Below, one piece after another: positions 55,970 to 64,000 of a stretch of DNA of 64,000 nt; position 1 is the stretch's first letter; each line of letters starts with the position of its first letter. This DNA comes from Acheta domesticus (Eukaryota > Arthropoda > Insecta > Orthoptera > Gryllidae). The notes under the pieces were generated by a model. The model was given only the letters and a program-made list of their open reading frames with translations. It was not told the origin of the DNA and ran no database searches. Position numbers and translations under genes: made by a program. The stretch lies in contig JAHLJT010009436.1 in NCBI GenBank assembly GCA_031308135.1, positions 155,704,750-155,768,749 of the forward strand, given 5' to 3'.

Positions 55970-56700
55970 ACCAATCTAACATTGGACTGCAGTTATCGAT
56001 ATTTTCGTGGGAACGGGGCAGTGTCGGTGGCGGACCACCTTCCGTATCCCCTCGAGAGGGCGCGATGGCTGTTCTCGGTGTAGGTGGTCGCAGCAAAGGG
56101 CGCCGCCCTCCTGCCGGGGGAACTCCGGAGACACCCGCAGAGCACACAGCCCTGCGGCTTCCCTCCGCCGCCGCCGTCCAGCCACCGCCCGCCCCGGCGC
56201 CCGGGGCTTCGCGCCGCGTTGTTTAGTATCCACCGTATCATCAATTAGTCGTGGGACTCCGGCGGCGGCCGGGAGTACGGCGCGGTGCGGCGGCGGCGGC
56301 TTTGGCCGGCGCGGAAACTAAGCTGCGTAGAAGACCCCACCGGCCCGCGCGACTCCGCCCCCGGCCCGCCCCGCCCCCGGTCCGCCCCGCCCTCCGTCGC
56401 GACGCCTGCTCCCTTGGTTCTGGCGACATCGCTGCATCGCAGGGCTAGTTGCTGTCTCGGTCTCCGCTTCGCTCCTAGTTCGTTTCTGCCTCGGCTCTTC
56501 TTCTCCTTCGCCACCGCTCTGACTCCCCAGTCTCGCCCCCGCCCACTCTCGTCTATATCCTGCCTCTTCACAGCTTCTCCTTCGCCTTTCTGCGCATCTC
56601 CGTGTCCCTCCTCTGGCTCTCCCTTGTCTCTCACCTGCCTCTCCACTCCCAAGAATCTCCCCTACCTCTCCTCTGCCATCCTCCCATCTCTATGATTTAG
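55970..56700. other. CpG-rich block
   Basis: GC-rich from about 56060, with an AT-rich notch at 56218-56250 (TAGTATCCACCGTATCATCAATTAGTCG) and a C/T-rich right end (56450-56700). Overlapping frames on both strands are low-complexity. The notch resembles the homeodomain-like inserts of other islands. Confidence 0.45.
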
Positions 56701-56730
56701 CCGAGATCGCTAAGGTATTGTACGCGCCTG
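56693..56730 (+). mobile_element. SINE head relic
   Basis: ATGATTTAGCCGAGATCGCTAAGGTATTGT corresponds to the A-box end of the 28.6/37.1-kb SINE family (GGCCGAGATAGCTAAGGTAGT). No B box or body follows; instead a local doubling TACGCCTTTGGCCAAGATACGCCCCTGGCC occurs. It is a truncated or decayed fragment. Confidence 0.4.
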
Positions 56731-57485
56731 ATTGAGGTACGCCTTTGGCCAAGATACGCCCCTGGCCAATTACTTGCGTTAGTTTGGATCTTCATCTAAA
56801 ACCGTGCTTAGCTGCTACGGGCCTGTGGGCGAGGCTGGTTTACAACCAACGGTGGTTGGACCTAAGTTGCCGGGGCATATGCAGCTAAGGTCTAACGGTT
56901 TTGTGACTTTTTCTAAAAAAAAAACAACAAATTTCCTTTATTTCCAGCGTTTGGCGTTTCGAAGCGCTCTAATAGAACAATTTAACAACATGATTTAGGT
57001 TTAGCACTAACAGTTGGAAATATGTGCTCACAGAGCGCTTCAACAATAACTGCGCGCACGGACAATGGACGAGCGCTATGCGCCCAAAATTACATTGGGC
57101 TCAAATGGTTTTAAAGGTGTTTTCCACCAGGTGCATCTGCAAATGTTGCATGAGCGTGTTCGCAACAGTGTTAGTTCCCAGCAATTCAAATTTTCTTGAG
57201 GAAAATATTTGTACAATATTTGGAACGTTGCCAAACACGGTTTCAAGATTCATTATATTTTGAGGAGAAATATGATTCATTGGTGCGGAATTATACAAAT
57301 AAAAATGGTAGCCAAACCATTACCGAGTATATTTTGTACACTTGCTTCATCCCTTTTGTGATATGTGTTTACAACTACACGTACTATATAGAATCTCACC
57401 GCTCATTCGTTACGCCGGCGATGTGTGTGTCTAGAATTTTTCTTCTTTCCTTGCCCCTGCCTATCACCCCACCACCTTGAACCTG
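56731..57485. other. Mixed spacer
   Basis: No recognised gene. Two overlapping frames near 57024-57300 on opposite strands have no domain. Confidence 0.35.
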
Positions 57486-57489
57486 CCTA

Positions 57490-58185
57490 TGTCTCAGTAG
57501 CTGGCCAGGCCTCCCTTCTCCGGCTCGCCATCAGGAGACTCGGCACCCCTCCCTCTGCACGAATATCCGCCCGCCGTTAAGCAGGTAATTATAAACAAAT
57601 TAACGCGACTTCGGCGCCAGGTGCGAGCTCTAATCAAACGGCGCGTAACGAGAAAGTTACGCGTCGGAGATCCCGCGCGACGCTGCGACGCCGCCGCCGC
57701 CAACGTCCCCGTGACGACGGGAGACGCAGTAATAAGAAACTCCCATTTTCTGCGTTTATTACGCGCGGTGCTACTGGCTGAGGCGGCGGCGACGCGACGC
57801 GACTCGACGCTCAACGGGGGACGGACGTGATGTTGATGGCGCGGGGGTGGAAGTGGAGATCGAGGGGGCGGGGCGGAGCAGGGCGGGACGGAGTCGAGCG
57901 GGGCGGGGCGGGGTGGAACGGAGCGGAGCGGGGCAGGGCAGGCGGAGCGGAACGGAGCCGAGTGGAGCGGGGCAGGGTGGGGCGGAAGGGAACGGAGCGA
58001 GATGGGGCGGAGCAGGGCGGGGCGGAGTGGAGCGGGACGGAGTCGAGCGGAGTGGGGAGGGGCGGGATCGGAGGCGAGGACGGCGAAGAGCACGTGTTGA
58101 GAGCGACGTGACACTTGGCGATGGCTGGAACGACTGCAACTGTAGAAGAAGTTACGGCGCGCAAGGAAAACCCCTAAGAGCCACA
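57490..58185. other. CpG-rich block with TAAT-containing core
   Basis: The left part (57590-57790) mixes GC-rich sequence with AATTATAAACAAATTAACGC, GCTCTAATCAAAC and GTTTATTACGCGCGG, motifs like homeodomain and Caudal/posterior-Hox sites. The right part is a G-rich repeat. Frames on both strands are low-complexity. Regulatory function is an inference. Confidence 0.4.
57855..58070. repeat. G-rich pentamer-like repeat
   Basis: Irregular tandem GGGGC, GGAGC, GGGAC and GGAAC pentamers, with many GGGGCGGGGCGGGG runs on the plus strand. Strong quadruplex potential. Minus-strand frames of 94-206 codons across it are Pro/Arg/Ser/Leu artefacts. Confidence 0.8.
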
Positions 58186-59785
58186 GGGCGAGTTCTTCCT
58201 AGGAGAGCGGGAGTGTAAACCAGAAAGCTAGCTCTGAAGTGCTTGCACTCACGAACATATAAAACATTTTCGTAGAAGTGCGGCATTGGAGCAAGTAACG
58301 CAGAGAAGGAATATTGAAATAAATGGCTACGGTATGGGTTAAAGATGTTGCTCGGGATACTACTACACTATTTGGACGCATACTAGAAATGGTAGTAAAA
58401 GGGTAAGAAAGTAATGTCAATTCAAAATTGGAAATAACGGATGTAGCAGAAGGGATGGCAATGTCTCGGGCGAAGTAAGTGATGAAGAAGATTCGATGCC
58501 AATGTCAGTAGAGAATGAGATAATTTCGGCAATTCTGTTAACTGAGAAAAGAGTCGGAAAATGTTTGTCCAAACTTTTACCAAAATCTGGGCTTATAAAA
58601 AATGTTAATGGCATTTCAGAAATTATTTTGTGTTAAATTTGTTTCTTATTTTTGTCTCGTAGTAGATAGATTATTCCTGAGATTGCTTCACTCTCTAACA
58701 GTCTCTCTGTTTTTCTGCCATGATTTTTTTATTTTTATTTTTCGTAAGTTTGATAGGTCCTCACATCTTTTTAAAAAATGAATCTTGAAGTAACGTTGTG
58801 GAGAAGAAGAGGCACAGGCTGTGCCTCGACTTAGCCTTTTTGTCTTAAGTTTACGATCTCTCCACCTCTCATGGTCTCTTCTGTTTTCCACATAATCCAT
58901 ATCGTCCTTCACCTTCTCTTTCTTAGTATTTTCGAGCATCAACTGCAACTACTGGTTTATTACTCCCCTCGCATATATTGCTGCCGGCGTCGTCTCCGGT
59001 CTCCTGTTTCTGCATGTCTCGTTTGTCATATCCTGCTTCCACCCGAACTACTCAACTCCACAGCTCTCGCTCCTTAAGCATTTCCTACCCTTGCTGCTAC
59101 TGCCGAAGCTTCTTCCACATATTTTTCGATGCTTTCACAGTCTTTACCGACCCCACCTCTCCCATCGCCACTACCGACTCCATTATTCCTTGATACAGCA
59201 TCATCTCACCACCAGTGGCACCGGCACCTTCGCACGCGTGTGTTATCCTATGCAGCGCCACATCCTCCTAGTGAGAGTATATTTTTCCGAAACGTCTTGA
59301 AACGACCAACAATTCATGATCTCGTTAATTTTGAGACGTCCTCCAATGTGGAAGAAAGTTAAGAAATAATAGAAGTACCGTCTGATATGATATCTGACTC
59401 GGTTTAATGTCTTCTTGCCATCCCCCAAAAGTTATTTGATCGAAAACAATTTTATTCTCGTCTGTTGTAAACGATACAAAATATGTATTTATGTTCCCTA
59501 TTGAAAAGTTCATATATTTCATTCCTTCAAAGTGAATAAGAGCGACTATATTTTGTTACACTTAAAAACAGAAAAACATATTTATTTAAAACTAAATACC
59601 CTTTAAATGAACAAAACAAATTTTTAAACGTTTTTTCTGTGTGAAATGCATACATTACCATAGTAAATTCCAGTATTTTGGATTAATACCCACAGAGTTT
59701 CAAACTTCAAGTTTGCGTGGAACTCCTGAACAGTCGTCGATCAATCTAATGCAGCGTCTACTCCGTTAAGTACTTATAGCTGTGT
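58186..59785. other. AT-rich spacer
   Basis: About 1.6 kb without a recognised gene or element. Several 60-86-codon frames on both strands carry no motif. Confidence 0.4.
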
Positions 59786-59789
59786 CTCC

Positions 59790-60420
59790 TGCGTAGGCAT
59801 TCCCTAAAACCTAAACCGGGCCGCCACCCTAGCGGTGGCCATAGTCCCTTGATCATCCACAACGCCGCTTCCCCTTCCCACTCCCCCCGTGCGAACTTCC
59901 ACCACTCGCCGGCCGCCGTCCCTGTCCGTGCCCCGCCTGTGTCCCCGCTCCCTCCCCGCCACGCCCCCTCCCCCTTCCGGTGCATCGCCGCCACCGCCGC
60001 CGCCGCCGGCTGCAGCGCGTAAGCCGCTTGTGCCGGCGGCGCTGCTAAGACGATTGTCTTAAGCGCTTTAGAGGAACGCCCGCCTCACTCCCCGCTCCGC
60101 CCCGCCCCCGCCCTACCCGCGCCCACGCCCGCGCTCCTGCGCCGCCCGCTCGCAATTTGGGGTAAGACGCCCACCGCCTCGCCCCGCCCGCCACCGGCAG
60201 CGCTAATTGCGCCAGGTGTGCGCTCCCCGCGGCCCCGCCCCCGCCGCCGCCCCCGCCGCCACCGCGCCTCGCCAACTCCTTCGGCGCTTCCGCTTGGCGC
60301 CGTCACTTGGCGGCTCTGCTTGCGGCCGTCGACGAGGACGGGATCCTCACGCTTTCGCCCGAGGACCACTTCTCAGGTTTCGATCGTAAATTGCGCCGCC
60401 TGCTGCTAATCGTCGTTTCT
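59790..60420. other. CpG-rich block, C-rich on the plus strand
   Basis: A GC-rich island with CCGCCG runs (59990-60010 and 60235-60265). At 60040-60070 is the hairpin-capable TAAGACGATTGTCTTAAGCG, and at 60197-60213 GCTAATTGCGCCAGGTG, combining a TAATTG core and a CAGGTG E-box like the cluster at 3.23 kb. Frames on both strands are low-complexity. Confidence 0.4.
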
Positions 60421-62910
60421 TATTGTTCTCCAATTCGTACCATTTGGCATGTATTTTTAGGCTAGTGTACTTTGAAGAATATTTCGATTAACAGATTTAT
60501 TAATCTGGAAGTTTTTCTTTGAGAAATGAATTTTTGCATCCTTGCACTCATCTTCCTTTTGAGGCAATTCGATCGAAATTCCTCAGTGTGGGATATTATT
60601 TAACCACGAATAAGGGCAATGGTCTTCCTCCTATTGGTAAACACTTTCGCTCTGCTAGATTTTTGGATTCGTTTTTTAATCCTATGAACCAGGATTCATT
60701 TTCACTTCTTCGCATCTGATTCTTCGAAATAGATGTAATGTAGATTTTCGACATTCCTCGAAAGCATTGTCGAGCCATATCGAATCCATCTTTCGATTGA
60801 CAACAACTCTTACACTAGTATGCATCCTTCCTACAACGCCTTTTCACATAGGTTTCTTTTACAACAACTTTGTCCCCTTCTTTAATATATTTTTTCTATT
60901 TCATTCTTATGCAAAAAAAACAATAATTTTGATTAACTTAGAACGTGTTTCCGACGATTACGTAGATCATCGAGACGAAACTGAACTTGGTGATTCACTA
61001 GATGGATTCCATGAAACTGAATATTACCATGTGTTTTGGTGGAAATGTGTAAAGATTTCGAATTAACAATACACGTTCTGCTCAGTACTCACAAACATTT
61101 AATTTTACGATTTCTGCGTGATTTCTGTCTTATCTCTTGCGTATTGATCGTGTAAATTGAAACATTAATGGAGAATATTGAAATGCCGTTAATTCAATGT
61201 CTCTTGCCGAACGTATAACCGGCATTTCGTCGAGTGACAAGCTAATATTTCACCCAAATTGAACTTTGTTGTGAGTTATCGCAGAATACAAAATACGATT
61301 TTATCTACCAATTGATCAGCGGTGCTGTAACAGGTAAAAAGTCGACGGCTGTTTATTTTCTCGATGCGTCTGCAAACAGCAAAATCAGTGACAAAAAACC
61401 AAAATTACATTAACATGGACGACAAAAAGGCAATGAAAGAGCTATATCCGTTACTCTCTTCTATTCTATTCCCTCTATCGATGATTTCGAGTCCTCAAAA
61501 AGCATATCGACCGATTATCGAAATGGAGTTCGGGAGTGCGTTAGCACATTACCGGCGCGCGCCGTGCGTTTCTGCTCTAATGCAGCGAACATTGCATGAC
61601 GCGCCTGTCCAATTGGCAGCATGTGCTTCCCAGCCTGCTCCGCGATGTGTCCTCCGCACCAGCGATTCTCTTTAAAGCGCCTACGCACGCAGATTGCCCG
61701 CCTGTTGCGCACAGAACCATTCGAACAATACTCGGTTAGCATTTTTTGTTTATCTTAGAAACACATGTGTCTCAATTTTTGGAAAAATGCTCATTGTTTC
61801 ATGTTTTGCCTTTTTTTGACTGATCGTTTGTGGTAGTAGGTACCTATTTCATAAGTGCGAAGATACTCTGTCATTTGATTGTCAAAGAAGCCCATCTTTG
61901 GAACTTAAATTAGGTATAAAAACACAGGAAATGTTTTCCCAAATGAGTGAGTCATTTGTATTTACTCGGTTTAAGCTTTGTGATAATACAGGTCATCTCT
62001 TATCAACATTGCTATTAGCAAAGACGTGACATCATCCACGTACCTTAGGATATATGTAACAACGAGTTGACCAATATTTACGCCTGATCGCACTTGGTTC
62101 AAATGATGATGCAAAAGAACTCTCGTAAAATAACATTTGTGCAAACGTACAATAATTTGACAAGTTAGGCAATCGAGTAAATTACGCGCCCTGCCTGATA
62201 GTTTGTAATTTGAATGAAGATAAAACTTCTATTTTATTATTTTGTGGATCTAAAGACGGCTCTACGTTCGGAAGTACTCCATTTTTTTTATTCCCAACAC
62301 TTTAATGATTCACATTTGTGGAAAACAATATCCCAGAGACATTTTTGGAGGGGGTATAAACCATATTATCCACAGATCGACAAAATATTTCCACAGAATC
62401 AAATTTATCAGTCGACTGAACTGATCAGCTTCATTATTTGGGTCGAAGGACGATTACTCAAGCATCTCCAAATATTCCAGGTTGTATGCTTATCATTCAC
62501 TCCATTACTGAATTTTTAAGACTATGCCATATCTTTATCTGTTCTTTTATGAAAATGACGTGATGGTGATGACGGTGTAAGAGACATTCACAATAGACCG
62601 TTTAAACAAGTGTGCTTCAAGAAAACTATTCTTAGTCAAATCCATCCTTATTTCAAAATGAGTGGGAAATGGCTTATCACGCACGCAGCCTTAGGTCTAC
62701 ATCAGAAATATGGACAATCCATTGAAAGTGTAAAATTATGAAGTATCTCGAAAGCTCAGAAGTAAAATGTACGCTCCTTGTTTGAAAAATATTGCGTATG
62801 CCTTCTCTGCACGTGGTCAAACATGAAACAGCTGGTGCAAATGATACGTCACGTTTCCATTCACCTAAGAAATCACTCCTGCGTTTAGAAGGAACGTCTA
62901 TGATCTCTAT
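60421..62910. other. Long AT-rich spacer
   Basis: About 2.5 kb of mostly AT-rich DNA with a short mixed-composition segment at 61525-61735 (GGCGCGCGCCGTGCG; CCAATTGGCAGC). The frames 61364-61675 and 62214-62519 (103 and 101 codons) lack recognisable domains. Confidence 0.4.
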
Positions 62911-62977
62911 AAGACCACACTATTAATTCTAGGAAATTTGCATGGTTTTTGGTCAGTTATAATTTTCTTTTTAGTTC

Positions 62978-63015
62978 GCCAACGTTTCGGAACTTTATTG
63001 TTCCTTCATCAGGGC
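62978..63015 (-). ncRNA. Small hammerhead ribozyme motif (type dimeric, Penelope-like)
   Basis: Read on the minus strand, 38 nt: GCC | CTGATGA | A | GGAAC-AATAAA-GTTCC | GAAAC | GTT | GGC. This gives the invariant CUGANGA and GAAA core, a perfect 5-bp stem II with a 6-nt loop, a 3-bp stem I (GCC/GGC) and a stem III made of AC/GU with no loop, which can form only between two molecules through the self-complementary ACGU. Cleavage would follow GUU. One extra A separates CUGAUGA from stem II. Small dimer-acting hammerheads are known from Penelope-like elements; activity here is inferred. Confidence 0.7.
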
Positions 63016-63125
63016 TGTGGAACTCATATTTACGTTACTTTTCCAAGTTTGATACATAACATATAAAGTAAATAGCAACTACACTGATATTAAACCTACA
63101 CCAATAAAATCACCAATCAATTACA

Positions 63126-63127
<2 letters not shown>

Positions 63128-63183
<56 letters not shown>
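63128..63183. repeat. (TA)n microsatellite inside the fold-back element
   Basis: About 27 TA units near the centre of the inverted-repeat element. A self-complementary run at this place could nucleate cruciform extrusion. Confidence 0.95.
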
Positions 63184-63185
<2 letters not shown>

Positions 63186-63469
63186 TAAAACCAACTTGCT
63201 AAGGTTGAATATGAAACACCTTAATGCCAATCATCCAAACACATGGCAACAGAGGCCAGTACAGAACTGCATCCACTATCTGGCTCCATGAGGGAACAAT
63301 AAAGTTCCGAAACGTTGGCGAACTAAAAGAAAAATTTTAACTGACCAAAAACCATGCAAATTTCCTAGTATTAATAGTGTGGTCGTGAATTCAAGAGCTA
63401 TAAGTGACTACTTACATCAAGCAATCACGTATTGCCAAAAGAGTCCCTTATTCCATTTTAAGTGTAGCT

Positions 63470-63710
63470 ATGAATTGGGCCCTGCTGCTGCCCAAGGGCT
63501 GGGCGGGCGCGCTCCGGGAGGCAATCGTCCCCAGCTGGCTGCTGTTTGGCGCCGCCCCAGCAGCCAGCGCTGTGCAGGCCTGCGCTGAGCAGTTAACCAG
63601 AGGCGCCACGCCGCGCCTCTGGCGGCCGGCCTCTCCAGCTGCGGTCGCGCAACTTCGCGAGAGCGAGTCCACAAAACACCGTCGCCATCTTTGAAAGGTC
63701 AATTTTCGCC
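63470..63710. other. CpG-rich block
   Basis: A small GC-rich block (GCTGCCCAAGGGCTGGGCGGG, GGCGCCACGCCGCGCCTCTGG). Frames on both strands are low-complexity. No gene is recognised. Confidence 0.4.
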
Positions 63711-63759
63711 TCTGCGACAATCGTCTTCTTTTCAACTAGAAGCATAGGCCTGCAAACGA

Positions 63760-63895
63760 GGGCCTTCATTCCAGCCCTGAGGAAGACCACGATAAGATGG
63801 TCGAAACGTCGGCAACTCTGCCTTCGACGCGGCGTCCACCCGGACAGCCAAGATCATCCACATGACTCCGGCCGCGGAAGCCTACGACTTCATTT
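63760..63895 (+). mobile_element. Penelope-like element tail with hammerhead
   Basis: This shares its whole order of motifs with 46290-46425 (GAAGANNNTCGAAACGTCGGC, GACGCGGCGTCC, GACAGCCAAGATCATCCAC, CCGGCCGCGGAAGCCTACG). The hammerhead at its left end is intact, unlike the 46.3-kb copy. No coding part is attached. It appears as a 5'-truncated fragment ending near 63895 at an AT-rich boundary. Confidence 0.65.
63774..63813 (+). ncRNA. Small hammerhead ribozyme motif (type dimeric, Penelope-like)
   Basis: Forty nucleotides in the same layout as the minus-strand motif at 62978-63015: GCC | CTGAGGA | A | GACCA-CGATAAGA-TGGTC | GAAAC | GTC | GGC. The core is complete, stem II is a perfect 5 bp with an 8-nt loop, stem I is GCC/GGC and stem III is the loop-less self-complementary ACGU. 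Cleavage would follow the preferred GUC. The extra A after CUGAGGA recurs in all three motifs of the window. Activity is inferred from family knowledge. Confidence 0.7.
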
Positions 63896-64000
63896 AGAAT
63901 AACTCGTGTATGTAATATAGTAGAATACATAGTGTGCAGATTACATATATCTTTATATTTTACAGTCTGTTGTAAATTGTTTTCAAATCTGCGATCTGTC

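Larger units (their letters stand above)
62913..63384. mobile_element. Fold-back element with 92-bp inverted repeats
   Basis: The outer arms 62913-63004 and 63293-63384 are near-perfect reverse complements (GACCACACTATTAATTCTAG... against ...CTAGTATTAATAGTGTGGTC). The 288-bp centre contains a (TA)n run and no coding sequence. Each arm carries GTTCGCCAACGTTTCGGAAC, part of a hammerhead-like motif characteristic of Penelope-like elements. The full motif is intact only at the left arm's inner edge. No target duplication is evident. It may be a Penelope-derived inverted dimer or a separate fold-back transposon. Confidence 0.8.

Noticed and set aside
1..64000. Homeobox exons or known insect microRNAs (let-7, mir-10, iab-4 and others), suggested by the island-rich layout
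   Set aside because: No homeodomain peptide and no recognisable mature microRNA sequence was found on either strand by eye.

Overview
This 64 kb window looks like non-coding DNA from a large, repeat-rich animal genome, most probably an insect. A hemimetabolous or polyneopteran insect would fit, but that is only an inference from the repeat content: tRNA-derived SINEs, Penelope-like hammerhead motifs, an endonuclease domain of a site-specific LINE, and MITE-like elements. I found no intact cellular protein-coding gene, no rRNA or functional tRNA gene, no CRISPR array and no recognisable microRNA. The only protein segment I recognise with confidence is the C-terminal domain of a non-LTR retrotransposon at 29201-29684 on the minus strand.

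The sequence alternates between AT-rich DNA and more than twenty sharply bounded, CpG-rich blocks of 0.2-1.9 kb. They lie near 0-0.5, 1.8-2.1, 3.0-3.3, 4.6-5.1, 7.0-8.9, 9.6-10.2, 10.9-11.5, 13.95-14.3, 17.2-18.1, 19.95-21.05, 23.2-23.5, 26.0-27.0, 30.6-30.8, 38.4-38.8, 40.4-41.2, 46.6-47.2, 48.2-48.5, 49.4-49.6, 52.4-52.8, 53.3-54.05, 56.0-56.7, 57.5-58.2, 59.8-60.4 and 63.5-63.7 kb. Nearly all long reading frames fall inside these blocks, are open in several frames on both strands, and encode Pro/Arg/Ala/Gly-rich low-complexity peptides. I treat them as composition artefacts. Several blocks contain minisatellites with 6-, 13-, 14- or 16-bp periods. Short AT-rich, homeodomain-like motifs sit inside or beside some blocks, so an unusual regulatory landscape is possible but unproven.

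The mobile-element layer runs from left to right as follows. A LINE/SINE tail lies at 1.3 kb and a MITE copy at 2.5 kb. tRNA-derived SINEs lie at 6.4, 13.2, 27.3(-), 28.6(-) and 37.1 kb, with a relic at 56.7 kb. A complete MITE at 23.85-24.23 kb abuts the first of three copies of an unclassified repeat, here called 'repeat X' (24.2, 31.1 and 33.4 kb); the third copy carries a ~305-bp tandem array. A possible Penelope-like GIY-YIG relic is at 25.7 kb. The restriction-like-endonuclease LINE at 29.1-29.7 kb is bounded on both sides by (AAT)n. A Penelope-like tail with a decayed hammerhead is at 46.2 kb. A fold-back element with 92-bp arms is at 62.9-63.4 kb, and a second Penelope-like tail is at 63.76-63.89 kb.

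The most notable observation is a set of very small hammerhead ribozyme motifs near the right end and at 46.3 kb. They have a complete CUGANGA/GAAA core, a 5-bp stem II, a 3-bp stem I and a self-complementary stem III without a loop, which would require dimer formation. One is embedded in the arm of the inverted-repeat element. The (AAT)n-flanked LINE, the perfectly phased 28 x 13-bp minisatellite and the tandem structure inside repeat X are the next best leads.
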